A DNA stretch of 64,000 bases from the NCBI RefSeq assembly GCF_003752505.1, contig NZ_RKHO01000001.1, positions 1,984,001 through 2,048,000 on the forward strand. The letters run 5' to 3'. Shown here piece by piece: positions 8,515-17,300 of this stretch. The first letter of the stretch is position 1, and each line of letters opens with the position of its first letter. Position numbers and translations under genes: made by a program. This DNA comes from Nocardioides aurantiacus (GTDB lineage: Bacteria > Actinomycetota > Actinomycetes > Propionibacteriales > Nocardioidaceae). Under the pieces are notes generated by a model, which saw nothing but the letters and a program-made list of their open reading frames with translations, ran no database searches and was not told the origin of the DNA.

Positions 8515-9285
8515 TCATCCTGGGCGGTGTCCTAGCCGAAGCACGGAGTAGGCCTTGATGGCTGCTGAAAGCCAAGGCGGGAGCTGCGGATCGACCTCGG
8601 CGACCATGGCGTGCTGGTCGGGGCTGTCGATGAGGAGGTCCCCGAGCGCGTAGTACGCGGCGGGATCGGCCGGCCACAGCGCAACGACACCCTCGTGGTG
8701 TTCGACGACGAGGTCGAGTGCCTCATCATCACTGGGCGCGACACCGCGACTACGCGCGTACGACATCCGGGTCAACAACTCTCGGCCCTCGGCTGCGGCC
8801 CGCTCGTGGTCCTCCCGTTCCCATCGGGCCGTGACCTGTTCGGCGGCGTCGAAGTGGTTCTCGACGGCAGGCCCATACCGCTCGATGAGGTCTCGCCGCA
8901 GGCGGGACCGGCCTTCGGCCAGCCCGGTGAAGAACTCCTCGTCGGTGGCCGGCTGCTCTCCGGTGAGGTCGGCCATCGTGCGGTCGACGGTGTCGATGAT
9001 CCGATCCAGCCGCGCCCGCTCGTTAAGCAGCTGTTCGCGGTGACGTTGCAGCGCGGCTAGCTCGGCTGTCTCGCCGTCGAGGATCTCTGCGACATCCGAG
9101 AGAGGTATCCGCAGCTCGCGAAGCAGCAGGATCCGTTGCAACCTCAGCAGCTGCTGGCGCTCGTACCACCGATAACCGTTGGCCGAGACCCTCGCTGGCG
9201 TGAGCAGGCCCAGGTCGTCGTAGTGCCGCAGGGTCCGGGCAGAAACACCGGCCAGCCGGGCGACCTCGCTGATCGAGTGCTCCAC
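8515..9285 (-). CDS. MerR-family regulator with TipAS ligand-binding domain
   Basis: 256 residues. The N-terminal ~70 residues are a MerR winged helix (ISEVARLAGVSARTLRHYDD, then GYRWYERQQLLRLQ), followed by a dimerising coiled coil (~75-115). Residues ~130-250 are a TipAS domain, the globin-like fold that binds thiopeptides and other bulky compounds, recognisable from AYYALGDLLIDSP and the preceding histidine-rich helix. It probably activates the divergent amidohydrolase gene 55 bp away when it binds a drug-like ligand. Starts at ATG 9285. Confidence 0.88.
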   Translation of the reverse strand: MEHSISEVARLAGVSARTLRHYDDLGLLTPARVSANGYRWYERQQLLRLQRILLLRELRIPLSDVAEILDGETAELAALQRHREQLLNERARLDRIIDTVDRTMADLTGEQPATDEEFFTGLAEGRSRLRRDLIERYGPAVENHFDAAEQVTARWEREDHERAAAEGRELLTRMSYARSRGVAPSDDEALDLVVEHHEGVVALWPADPAAYYALGDLLIDSPDQHAMVAEVDPQLPPWLSAAIKAYSVLRLGHRPG

Positions 9286-9300
9286 CCGGCAACCCTATCG

Positions 9301-9333
9301 ACTGGACCTTCTCGTTACGTCAACTTCTATCGT
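9301..9333 (+). promoter_or_regulatory. MerR-type promoter/operator for the amidohydrolase gene
   Basis: An imperfect dyad runs from ACTGGACCTT (9301) to ACGTCAACT (ending 9325). On the plus strand a -35-like TGGACC (9303-9308) is separated by 19 bp from a -10-like TATCGT (9328-9333), the overlong spacing used by MerR-family activators. The ATG follows 8 bases after the -10, which suggests a leaderless message. The same dyad would serve the regulator gene on the other strand. Confidence 0.6.
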
Positions 9334-9340
9334 CACCGGC

Positions 9341-10987
9341 ATGACCGTCCACCAGCCGTTCACCGTCACCGCCGCTCGCCTGTTCGATGGGAGCGAGGTA
9401 CTGGCGGCCACGCACCTACGGGTCGCCGAGGGACGCATCGACGCGATCGGCGGCTCGGAGATCATCGGTCACGACGACGCTCTGATCAGCGGGGGCACGC
9501 TGCTTCCCGGCCTCATCGACGCCCACGTCCACCTGCTGCCCGGCTGCACCCAGTTGGCCGCCACCTTCGGTGTCACGACCGTGATCGACCAGTTCAGCAA
9601 GCCCGACGTCATCGACTCGGAGCGGGCCGCCATCGCTGCAGCTCTCGCGGGCGCAGGACCTGCGAGAGCGGATCTGCGCACCTCGAGCATCGGCGCCACG
9701 GCTCCCAACGGCCATCCCACGATGGCCTACGCCCCCATCCCCTACGTGACCGGTCCCGGTGACGCACCGCGATTCGTCGAGGCACGGATCGCTGAGGGGG
9801 CGACCCATCTGAAGGTGATCTACGACGACGGCTCGGGCGCGATGCTCAACATCGCCTCCCTCGACCCGGCCACGATCGAAGCACTGGTGATTGCGGCGCA
9901 CCGTCACGGCCTGCCCGTCGTGGCGCATGTCTCCACAGCGGCCGGGGCGGTCACGGTCGCGCGCTGCGGGGTCGATGTCTTGGCCCATGTTCCGTTCGAA
10001 CGAATGAGGGAGGCAGAAGTCCGTGACGTCGCGCAGACGGGGGTCGCGCTGATCGCGACACTGTCCCTGGTCGATGGATTCCCCAACGCCGACGGCGGCA
10101 TGCCGCTGCTGGGCGAACCGGGACTGGCTGCCCGCCTGAGTCCGCGTTGGCGCCGGGTCCTGGATGGGCAGTCACGGAGGTGGATGCCACCCCCACCGGA
10201 CGGTGCTGCGGCCCGCGAGAACACCCTTGCCCTGTTCCAGTCCGGGGTGCGTGTGCTCGCCGGCACCGATGCTCCCAATCCCGGCCTGGTCTTTGGCGCG
10301 AGCCTGCACCGTGAGCTGCAGCACCTGGTGGACGCTGGGCTGCCTCCCACCGAGGCGTTGCGCGCAGCGACCGCAACCCCTGCAGACGTATTCGAGATGC
10401 CGGACCGTGGCCGGCTGCGTATCGGCTCACGCGCCGACATAGTCCTCGTCAACGGCGACCCCACCGCAGACATCACCGCCACCCAGCACCTACGCACCAT
10501 CTGGGTCGCCGGACGCGACCCGGCACCCGAGACCTACTCCGGCAGCACCGCCGAACGCGAGGCCATCACCGCGCTCCGCGAGACCACGAACAAGATCGTT
10601 GCCGCCATCCAGGACTCCTGGCCCGACTTCCCCACACCCGAGGACGTCCACCGCGACGACGGCGAACTCCTCGGACGACTAATCCCGACCTCCGGCGGAT
10701 GGCAGGCCACAACCACGTTCGGAGCCGCACTTGGCGCCATCACCACCCGCGACGAAGCGTTCGACACCGTCCTCGGCCAGGGACTCGCTGCCCTCGCTGA
10801 GACCTGGTGGGTGCAGCCACTCGACGCCCGCAACTGGCATGAGGCCACCCTGGTGGAGGTCGAACCCGACCGGCTTCGCCTGCGCTGGAAAGACCCCATG
10901 GTCGACCAACCGCCCTCCGGGCAGTGGTACCACCGAGACGACATCAATCTCTCCCGCACCAGACCCGACGAACCCAACGGGTCGTAG
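9341..10987 (+). CDS. Amidohydrolase-family metal-dependent hydrolase with C-terminal extension
   Basis: 548 residues. The metal-binding set of the amidohydrolase superfamily is visible: DAHVH (~61), a candidate carboxylated Lys in THLKVIYDD (~152), VVAHVS (~193), VLAHVPF (~213) and GTDAPNPG (~311). The barrel domain ends near residue 395 with the returning strand ADIVLVNGDP. The final ~140 residues are an extra domain with a tryptophan-rich stretch (AETWWVQPLDARNWHEATLV) I do not recognise. Divergent from a TipAS regulator, so the substrate may be an antibiotic-like amide or lactone, but this is inference. Confidence 0.82.
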   Translation: MTVHQPFTVTAARLFDGSEVLAATHLRVAEGRIDAIGGSEIIGHDDALISGGTLLPGLIDAHVHLLPGCTQLAATFGVTTVIDQFSKPDVIDSERAAIAAALAGAGPARADLRTSSIGATAPNGHPTMAYAPIPYVTGPGDAPRFVEARIAEGATHLKVIYDDGSGAMLNIASLDPATIEALVIAAHRHGLPVVAHVSTAAGAVTVARCGVDVLAHVPFERMREAEVRDVAQTGVALIATLSLVDGFPNADGGMPLLGEPGLAARLSPRWRRVLDGQSRRWMPPPPDGAAARENTLALFQSGVRVLAGTDAPNPGLVFGASLHRELQHLVDAGLPPTEALRAATATPADVFEMPDRGRLRIGSRADIVLVNGDPTADITATQHLRTIWVAGRDPAPETYSGSTAEREAITALRETTNKIVAAIQDSWPDFPTPEDVHRDDGELLGRLIPTSGGWQATTTFGAALGAITTRDEAFDTVLGQGLAALAETWWVQPLDARNWHEATLVEVEPDRLRLRWKDPMVDQPPSGQWYHRDDINLSRTRPDEPNGS

Positions 10988-11014
10988 CTCGCGTCTGTCC
11001 CGGACGGGCAACGC

Positions 11015-11605
11015 TCAACGAGCAGGGATGGATCTGGAGGTGTCAGGTCGATCGGGGTGCGCGAGCGCGTATTCAGCCTCTCCTTGCTCCCAGCCGGTAA
11101 TCGGATGGTCCCACTCCTGCACATTGGTTCCGACGTGCACAAGGCCAACCTTCTGGAGCACATGACGCGAGGCGTGGTTCACCATCATCGTGCTGGCGAC
11201 GACGCGAGTGACACCTGGCGCCGAAAGGGCTTGCGCAGCCATCCTTTGCGCTCCTTCGGTTGCCAGCCCGCGTCCCCACGCGGCGCGACGAAGGCGGTAG
11301 CCGATGGAGCTCGTGTCGTGGTTGTCCACGAACGAGCTTGCTCCCCACCAGCCGACGAATTGCTCTTCTTCGTAGCCAGCCCAGTAGCCGGGGCCTCGGG
11401 CGGCATCTGTTCGTAGCGAGAGACGTTCGGCCCACTCTTCAGCGGTCTCCGCGGCGCTGGCGGGTCTCCCGAGGATGTGCATCATGACGGCTGTGTCGCG
11501 GTTGAGGTCCACCATGAGCGGTAGGTCGTCCTCGGTAACCGGCCGCAGGCTGAGTCGGGCCGTCGTGAGAATGGGAAGCGGCACAGGTTGGATTGTGCCG
11601 GACAA
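11015..11605 (-). CDS. GNAT N-acetyltransferase, RimJ/RimL type
   Basis: 196 residues, opening with the typical LTTARLSLRPVTEDDL strand-helix of the Acetyltransf_3 family. The acetyl-CoA loop appears as RRAAWGRGLATEGAQRM (~107), a variant of the R/Q-x-x-G-x-G/A motif, and the late helix is HASRHVLQKVGL. These enzymes acetylate protein N-termini or small molecules. Its 3' end is 27 bp from the amidohydrolase stop, so the two genes converge. Confidence 0.85.
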   Translation of the reverse strand: MSGTIQPVPLPILTTARLSLRPVTEDDLPLMVDLNRDTAVMMHILGRPASAAETAEEWAERLSLRTDAARGPGYWAGYEEEQFVGWWGASSFVDNHDTSSIGYRLRRAAWGRGLATEGAQRMAAQALSAPGVTRVVASTMMVNHASRHVLQKVGLVHVGTNVQEWDHPITGWEQGEAEYALAHPDRPDTSRSIPAR

Positions 11606-11818
11606 GTTCGCGCCTGATCATGTCCAATCCGCGACGCGGCGTACGACGTGCCGCCCCGCTCGATCGGTCTTGTGCTTTACCCGTCCGGCGCGCCACTCCC
11701 TCACGGATGGGGCCTCGATGTCGATCGGCTTGCGGGATTGCTCGACCAACCGTTGAGACACGGTTGGGAATGATCGCGTCCCCATCGGCTGGAGGCTTCT
11801 ATCGAGAGGGCGAGTCCG

Positions 11819-12361
11819 TCAGCGCGCTTCGAAGGCGCGGAGGGTGCGAGCCACATGTGCCGTCACCCAAGCGGCGGTGAATGGTCGCGTTCGTAGAAGC
11901 CAGCGGTGGAGCACAGCGCCGTAGAGCAGCTCGACGGCCTCCTGCGGGTCAGCGATGCCTCCGCGAGCTAACCGGGCGGTGACTGCGTTGAGCTGAGGGC
12001 CGAGAAGACGGGTCGACATCTCGGAAGCGAGCCGATCGTCGCTCTGGATCTCCGTCGCGATCGCGCGGAGCAACTTGTCCATGGGCGGGTTGGTCATCTC
12101 TTCAACCGTGGCCAGCATCAAGACCTCAAGATCAGCAGCAAGGTCACCGGTCTCTGGAATTTCGACTTCCGCGCCTCCGCTTCGCTCAAGCAACGCGTCG
12201 AAGAGGACAGCGGACTTCGAGGGCCACGATCGGTAGAGCGTTTGCTTGCTCACCCGGGCCTGGTAGGCAATGCCCTCCATCGTTAACTGTCCATAGCCGT
12301 TGTCGACAACAAGCTGTAACACGGCCGCATGCACGCGAGTACGTGTGCTGTCGCGGGCCAT
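11819..12361 (-). CDS. TetR-family repressor
   Basis: 180 residues from ATG 12361; an in-frame TTG 18 bases upstream would overlap the operator. The helix-turn-helix is at residues ~24-50 (MEGIAYQARVSKQTLYRSW), followed by an all-helical ligand domain similar to TetR_C families that regulate short-chain dehydrogenases or efflux. Divergent from the SDR gene at 12417, with a 23-bp inverted repeat between them, so it probably represses both itself and that gene. Confidence 0.88.
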   Translation of the reverse strand: MARDSTRTRVHAAVLQLVVDNGYGQLTMEGIAYQARVSKQTLYRSWPSKSAVLFDALLERSGGAEVEIPETGDLAADLEVLMLATVEEMTNPPMDKLLRAIATEIQSDDRLASEMSTRLLGPQLNAVTARLARGGIADPQEAVELLYGAVLHRWLLRTRPFTAAWVTAHVARTLRAFEAR

Positions 12362-12377
12362 GTCGCCATGCTGGTGC

Positions 12378-12400
12378 AAACGAGACGGTCCGTCCAGTTT
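12378..12400. promoter_or_regulatory. TetR operator
   Basis: 23-bp inverted repeat with arms AAACGAGACGG and CCGTCCAGTTT around a central T; 9 of 11 positions pair. Lies between the TetR start (12361) and the SDR start (12417). A -10-like TATGGT at 12405-12410 for the SDR gene is adjacent, so a bound repressor would block that promoter. Confidence 0.72.
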
Positions 12401-12416
12401 CAGTTATGGTGAGCCA

Positions 12417-13241
12417 ATGAACTCGAATCAGACCTGGCTAGTCACCGGCGCAAACCGTGGGCTTGGGAGAGCGTTGGCAGAGGCAGCCTTGGATGCCGGT
12501 CACTCGGTGCTCGCCACCGTGCGGGGCGCCCACAACCTCGCCGAGCACGAGCGCCTGGTGGTGCACCAGCTCGACGTGCGCGAACACGACCAAGCCCGAG
12601 AAGTTGTGGCCCGGGCCGTCGCCCAGTTCGGATGCTTGGACGTGTTGGTCAACAACGCTGGCTACGGCCTCATTGGTGCGATCGAGGAAGTCGACGAGCG
12701 CGAGGCTCGGGAGATCGTGGACACCGATTTGTTCGGTGCGTTGTGGCTCAGCCAGGCAGCGGTCTCGGTCATGCGCGAACAGGGCGCCGGCGACATCGTT
12801 CAAATATCCACCGTTGGAGCGGTCGGGACTATGCCCACGATGGGGCTCTACAACGCCGCAAAGTGGGCGCTCGAGGGGTTCAGTGAGGCTCTCGCGGCGG
12901 AGGTTCGAGACTTCGGCGTACGTGTGACGCTGGCAGAGTTGGGGGAAATCAACACAGAGTGGGCCACGACCAGCATGCGGTTCAGCGCCCCACACCCGGC
13001 CTACGACGAACTCAGAAGCAGTCTCTTCGGGACCCCCGAGGTGCCATGGCCTGCCGACGGGACCGGTGGCGGTACTTCGCCACGCGACGCAGCAGCCGCA
13101 ATCCTGGCCCACGTTGCCGACTCGACCGACACGAGGTTGCGACTCCTGGTGGGCGACGACGCACCTGCACAGGTATTCGCAGCACTGGAGAACAAGCGCC
13201 TCGACTACGAGGTCGACCCACGTTTCGCCGCGCTCCACTGA
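12417..13241 (+). CDS. Short-chain dehydrogenase/reductase (SDR)
   Basis: 274 residues from ATG 12417; the frame extends further upstream but without domain content. Classical SDR: cofactor motif TGANRGLGRA (~8), NNAG (~80), and catalytic Y-x-x-x-K as YNAAK (~146), with a preceding Ser in QISTVGAVG. The NRGLG variant is common in SDR family members acting on small carbonyls. Controlled by the divergent TetR gene. Confidence 0.88.
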   Translation: MNSNQTWLVTGANRGLGRALAEAALDAGHSVLATVRGAHNLAEHERLVVHQLDVREHDQAREVVARAVAQFGCLDVLVNNAGYGLIGAIEEVDEREAREIVDTDLFGALWLSQAAVSVMREQGAGDIVQISTVGAVGTMPTMGLYNAAKWALEGFSEALAAEVRDFGVRVTLAELGEINTEWATTSMRFSAPHPAYDELRSSLFGTPEVPWPADGTGGGTSPRDAAAAILAHVADSTDTRLRLLVGDDAPAQVFAALENKRLDYEVDPRFAALH

Positions 13242-13504
13242 ACTGAAGGATCGGCTACTGGGACGCCAACCTCCGTTGGGTCCCCGCCTACCCGTGCAGC
13301 AGTTCCCGCCGTCACGGTGATGAGTCGTCTGCGTGGTCGTAGCGCAGAGTCCGGATCGGGGACACGAAGAGGGTCACGCCATCAGCGGAGAAGATGGCTG
13401 CGGCGCAAACCGGTGCGAAGCGGCTGCTCCTCTGGACGGCGAGGAGGCCCAAGGGTGCCGCAATCACTACACGGCAACACGAAGTCACGGAACGCAGAAC
13501 AGTC
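13242..13504. other. Intergenic stretch, nothing recognised
   Basis: 263 bp between convergent genes. No stem followed by a T-run and no motif copy; open frames on the plus strand are compositional noise. Confidence 0.4.
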
Positions 13505-14017
13505 TCAGCCAGGGGTCCCCGCGGCGACGAGGTCGAGGGCGGTCATCCAGAACGGCTGTGCGCCCGTCCCGAAGGACGCCGCAAGGGCGTAACCGAGGGC
13601 AGCGTCGGACGGTCGGAGGTCGGCGCGCTGCTCCCACTCTGCGAAACGATGGTCGTCCAGCCAGAAGAGTTCGCCGAGAGGCCGCCCATCGCGTGTCAGA
13701 CGGCTGCCTGAGAACGAGTTGGGCTGCAGCCGATAGCGCGAACCCGCATGCGTGATGTCGATTCGGTAGGACCGCCGACTCAACCGACCACCTGCCGGCG
13801 CCAACCGCACCGGCTGACCGTCGAGCGTCATTGTGAGGTCGTCCGAGCGCCGAGTCCCCACGGGAACGGTCTCACTGAGGGTCGACCCCTCCACGCGTTC
13901 GATTCTGACCAGCGGCACGTTTTCACCCTCAAGGACGACACTCCGCTGGGGCTCCACCGTCACCATCATTGATCCGTATCGGTGGTCGGTTATCGATACG
14001 TGCTGGTCGAAACTCAC
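13505..14017 (-). CDS. Hypothetical protein
   Basis: 170 residues if started at GTG 14017, which has GGAGGA nine bases upstream; the frame itself runs further to 14125. The first half is beta-rich with repeated valines (SMMVTVEPQRSVVLEGENVPLVRIERVE). The second half holds FSGSRLTRDGRPLGELFW and a helical end with ALGYALAASFGTG. No catalytic motif or membrane helix is seen. Not recognised. Confidence 0.6.
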   Translation of the reverse strand: MSFDQHVSITDHRYGSMMVTVEPQRSVVLEGENVPLVRIERVEGSTLSETVPVGTRRSDDLTMTLDGQPVRLAPAGGRLSRRSYRIDITHAGSRYRLQPNSFSGSRLTRDGRPLGELFWLDDHRFAEWEQRADLRPSDAALGYALAASFGTGAQPFWMTALDLVAAGTPG

Positions 14018-14203
14018 TCTCGTCCATCCTCCGCTTGATGTCGATGAGTCCCTCAACGGTTCGTGTCGGGTGACGTGCGGTAGATGATTGCGTATCGAGC
14101 GGCGGGACTCGCTCCGCCGATGCAAACGCAGCCCTCGCCGCTGAGACGAAAGTACTCAAGCGCCTCGCTGCCTGGTGGGCCTGCGCCGCCGTACTGTCGC
14201 GAC

Positions 14204-14740
14204 GTGGACGCCTCCGAACCCAACCTCGACCAGTACTTGGAGCGCGTCGCCGGCATTGACCGATCTGACCGCAGCAGTCACCTCGCCCGGGCCGCCATCC
14301 TCGAACAGGCCACGATCCTCGACTACGCCCTCAACGAACTGATTGCTCTGCCGCTCGCCGTCGACCAGGCGGCCGCGAACTTGCTGGCCTTCGACATCTT
14401 CGCCCGAATCCCCAATGACGTTCGAGTCGGCATGCTCGAGACCCTTATGAAAGACCACGACCTCGAAGACTCCTGGCCGTTCGTGATACCGGTGCTGCGT
14501 AAGGTTTTCGGCTTGCGCAACCGGCTCGCACACGGCTTCGTCGAGAGGGTCGCTAACGACCGCATCCAGATCACCTCCTACAACCGGGGCAAGGAGTCGT
14601 CGGTCGAGTACTCGCCTCAGGAGCTCGGATGGCTCGTGTGGCAATCCCAAGTGGTGCGCACAGAGCTTCAGGACATGTGGGTGCGGCTACTGCCTGAAGA
14701 CGACGACTGGTTCGTGGTGTGGAACGGTGCGGCCTGGTAG
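14204..14740 (+). CDS. HEPN-like small helical protein
   Basis: 178 residues from GTG 14204, with a TACTGT -10-like hexamer 7 bases upstream (leaderless); an in-frame start at 14084 is possible but its extra 40 residues look unnatural. The protein is all helical and contains LRNRLAHGF (~113), the Rx4H signature of HEPN domains. Nearby aromatic residues (SWPFVIPVL) fill the core. HEPN proteins are often RNases or structural partners of nucleotidyltransferases; no partner is adjacent. Confidence 0.6.
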   Translation: MDASEPNLDQYLERVAGIDRSDRSSHLARAAILEQATILDYALNELIALPLAVDQAAANLLAFDIFARIPNDVRVGMLETLMKDHDLEDSWPFVIPVLRKVFGLRNRLAHGFVERVANDRIQITSYNRGKESSVEYSPQELGWLVWQSQVVRTELQDMWVRLLPEDDDWFVVWNGAAW

Positions 14741-14792
14741 CTGTCGGAAGCACGCTCATCGGCATGCCCGGACGTTCCGTAAGCCGAACGGC

Positions 14793-14904
14793 TACTGGCA
14801 CGCTCCGCGAGCCGATCCCGTACTGGCACGCTCCGCGAGCCGATCCCGTACTGGCACGCTCCGCGAGCCGATCCCGTACTGGCACGCTCCGCGAGCCGAT
14901 CCCC
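14793..14904. repeat. Four tandem 28-bp hairpin repeats
   Basis: Four head-to-tail units beginning TACTGGCACG at 14793, 14821, 14849 and 14877, each containing GCTC-CGC-GAGC, a short perfect stem. The units are nearly identical, so the array is young. It lies between the convergent ends of the HEPN-like gene and an SDR gene, where it could act as a bidirectional transcription stop or RNA-stabilising structure. Related units occur at 18269, 29330, 30281 and 32800. Confidence 0.8.
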
Positions 14905-15034
14905 CATCGGTGACGAACCGGGCATCACGGTTTGGCACCCTCTGAGGCCAATCTGCGCCCGTGGGCCGTTCCCTCCTTGGCACAGACTCGCGGCAGGCGG
15001 GGACCCCCGGACGCCGGCCGATGCGGTGGCGCCT

Positions 15035-15973
15035 TCACCGTCCGAAGTGAGCGTCGCTGAGGCCGAGCAGCTGTTGCTGAACTGTGGGGTCGTAGGCGAC
15101 TGGGGGCGTGGTCGTGGGCATGTCTCGGTTGTAGTAGCGGCCGGTGACGCCTTCGAGCGCGGGATCGGTGGCAAGGCGCAGTGCGGCGTGGGCTCCTTGC
15201 TCGGGGGTGAGCATGCTACGGCGGATCAGCGCACTGAAGGGCTTGAGCAGGGCTGGGACGAGGTCGTCGATGATGTCGGTGGCCACGATGCCGGGGTGCA
15301 CGGCGTTGACGGTGACTCCCTCGGGAGCCAGTCGTTCGGCCAGGGCGTGGCCGGCGGTGACGCTCATCAGCTTGGCGCGTGCGTAGGCCTCAAAGGCCTT
15401 GAACCCCGCCGCGGGGTTGAGCTGGGACAGGGTGCTGACGCCGTCCAGATCCAGGGTCGCCGGTCGGGCCGGGCCGAGCAGCTTGAGCTGGCGGGTGTCG
15501 TTGAGGGTGTCGCTGGCGACGTTGACCACCCGGGCGTGGCCGCGGCGGAGCTGCCCTGCCAGCGCCGTGGTCAGGCCGTACCCGGCGAGGTAGTCCAGGG
15601 CGATGTGCATCTCGACGCCGTCGGGCGAGAGCTGGCGGTCGCGGAAGTGGGCGCCGGCGTTGTTGACCACCAGGTGCACCTGGTGGTGGCGCTCGGCGAT
15701 GGTCGCGGCGGCGTTCAGGACATCGCTACGTCGGGTCATGTCGGCGGCGATCACCTCCAAGGCGCCCTCAACCCCTTGTGCTCGGATGCGCCGACCCAGC
15801 GCGTCGGCCCGCGCTGGTGTGCGCGCGAGGATGACCACGTGGGCTCCGGCGCGGGCCAGTTCCAAGGCGATGACTGAGCCCATGCCGCCGGTAGCGCCGG
15901 TGAGTACTGCGACCCGTCCCGACAGGTTGACGTTCACCGCCGGTGCGGCCACGGGAACCTCCAGCGCGCTCAT
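15035..15973 (-). CDS. SDR-family oxidoreductase
   Basis: 312 residues. Cofactor site TGATGGMGSV (~25), VVNNAGAHF (~106), active-site Y-x-x-x-K as YARAK (~198). Similar in plan to retinol dehydrogenase-like SDRs that take an extended C-terminal substrate loop. Starts at ATG 15973, which overlaps the stop of the upstream oxidoreductase (ATGA), so the two are translated together and are divergent from a TetR gene. Confidence 0.88.
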   Translation of the reverse strand: MSALEVPVAAPAVNVNLSGRVAVLTGATGGMGSVIALELARAGAHVVILARTPARADALGRRIRAQGVEGALEVIAADMTRRSDVLNAAATIAERHHQVHLVVNNAGAHFRDRQLSPDGVEMHIALDYLAGYGLTTALAGQLRRGHARVVNVASDTLNDTRQLKLLGPARPATLDLDGVSTLSQLNPAAGFKAFEAYARAKLMSVTAGHALAERLAPEGVTVNAVHPGIVATDIIDDLVPALLKPFSALIRRSMLTPEQGAHAALRLATDPALEGVTGRYYNRDMPTTTPPVAYDPTVQQQLLGLSDAHFGR

Positions 15974-16611
15974 CGGGTGATCCGGGGGTGGGCGCGGGTG
16001 TAACGGGGAACCTCGGCCTCATCGAGCAGGAAGTCGGCCAGATCGGCGCGTCCGATGGAGCTCCACAGCCGGACCGAGGTGTCGGTGCCGGTGGCGTACT
16101 TCCCGTTCGCGGCGTGCTCGGACAGCTTCGGGGGACGCACGATCGTCCAGTCCAGGCCGGAGGCGGTGATCAACGGCTCCATGGACTCCTTGTCGCGCAT
16201 CCTGTCAGCGACACCGGCCCAGACCGCCTTGGAGTACAGCGAGGAGTCATGCGTCTCCAGCACCCCGTGGGCGCTGACCACGATGAGCCGCTTCACGCCA
16301 GCGGCGGCCATCGCGGGCACAGTGGAACGCATCGCCTCAGTACAGACGCTGGTGGGGCCCTTCTCTGCTCCGCCGAGGGTGCTGATCACAGCGTCAACCC
16401 CAGCCAGGGCAGCCCCCAGACCGGCCGCGTCGGCCAGGTCGGCCCACAGATGCTCGCGTAGTCCCGGTGCAGGAGCCAGGGAACCGGGGCGGCGCACCAG
16501 TGCCACCACTCGATGCCCCCGCGCGAGCGCGTTGGTCACCACGTGCCTGCCCGTGGCGCCGGTCGCGCCCAGGACCGCCAAGGCCAGCCTGTTCGAGGCA
16601 TCATGTCTCAT
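15970..16611 (-). CDS. NAD(P)-binding oxidoreductase (NmrA/atypical SDR)
   Basis: 213 residues from ATG 16611. The nucleotide site is GATGATGRHV near the N-terminus, with VVSAHGVLE after strand 5 and WTIVRPPKLSE, a hallmark of NAD(P)H-binding domain_10 proteins. It lacks a full Y-x-x-x-K pair. A second in-frame ATG at 16656 arises from a direct repeat of TGTCTCATAG, giving two nearly identical N-termini. Operon with the SDR downstream; substrate unknown. Confidence 0.82.
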   Translation of the reverse strand: MRHDASNRLALAVLGATGATGRHVVTNALARGHRVVALVRRPGSLAPAPGLREHLWADLADAAGLGAALAGVDAVISTLGGAEKGPTSVCTEAMRSTVPAMAAAGVKRLIVVSAHGVLETHDSSLYSKAVWAGVADRMRDKESMEPLITASGLDWTIVRPPKLSEHAANGKYATGTDTSVRLWSSIGRADLADFLLDEAEVPRYTRAHPRITR

Positions 16612-16660
16612 AGTGGCAGGTTTGCACAATGAATAAGATGGGTCAAGGTGTCTCATAGAC
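16604..16660. promoter_or_regulatory. Operator region with direct repeats
   Basis: TGTCTCATAG occurs at 16604-16613 and 16649-16658. The second copy extends to GTCT-CAT-AGAC, an inverted repeat, and touches the start of the divergent TetR gene. On the minus strand TTGACC near 16640 could be a -35 for the oxidoreductase operon. Two spaced half-sites in a divergent gap suggest TetR binding sites. Confidence 0.5.
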
Positions 16661-16664
16661 TGGG

Positions 16665-17243
16665 GTGGTGCCCCCTGACACTGACCCCCGAACCACGCGC
16701 AGCCGTAAGGCGATCACGGCCGCCACCCGACGCCTGCTCCTCGAACACGGCCCCGCGGCGGTCACCCACGTGCGTGTCGCCGAGGCCTCCGGGGTGGGGC
16801 GGGCGACCGTCTACCGGCACTGGCCCCGCAGCGATCAGCTGCTGGCCGAGGCCATGGCCGCCGTCCCGATGCCGTTCTTCGACACTCCCCCGGACCGTGG
16901 TACGCCCACCGTGGAGTGGGTGCGTGCTGAGCTGACGTCCCTGGCCCGCCAGCTGGGCCTGCCTGACGTGCGCGCGGTGACCACCACCCTGGCCAACGCC
17001 GCCTTGTGGGACATGGGCATGGACGCCCGCCGATCCGGCTTCGCCCACCTGCTCGCCCAGCGCCTGAGCAGCGCCTTGCACGTAGCACAGGAGCGCGGCG
17101 AGGTGACATTGTCGTCTACGGGCGACCACGCCGCGGCCTTGGCCATCGGGCCTCTGTACTACCGCGCCACCATCGAGCACGCCCCCATCGACGAGCACCT
17201 CATCCAAGCCGCCATCGACGCCCTCGGCACCTGGCACATCTGA
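16665..17243 (+). CDS. TetR-family repressor
   Basis: 192 residues from GTG 16665. The HTH lies at ~30-52 (HVRVAEASGVGRATVYRHW). The C-terminal domain ends with LYYRATIEHAPIDEHLI, typical of TetR_C_11-type repressors. TAGACT, 4-9 bases before the start, could serve as a -10 for a leaderless message. It faces away from the two-gene oxidoreductase operon and probably controls it. Confidence 0.86.
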   Translation: MVPPDTDPRTTRSRKAITAATRRLLLEHGPAAVTHVRVAEASGVGRATVYRHWPRSDQLLAEAMAAVPMPFFDTPPDRGTPTVEWVRAELTSLARQLGLPDVRAVTTTLANAALWDMGMDARRSGFAHLLAQRLSSALHVAQERGEVTLSSTGDHAAALAIGPLYYRATIEHAPIDEHLIQAAIDALGTWHI

Positions 17244-17300
17244 CCCAGGTGAAGTCACCGATCCCGTTGTGGAACCCGGCGTCGACACACCCACGGGTGA

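Noticed and set aside
11630-11660. Array motif copy (ACGCGGCGTACGACGTGC)
   Set aside because: Resembles only the short copy 11 and not the consensus; it may be chance.
14090-14125. Further array motif copy (AGCGGCGGGACTCGC)
   Set aside because: Keeps GCGGCGG and GAC but has a 3-base shortening and different ends; cannot be told from GC-rich background.
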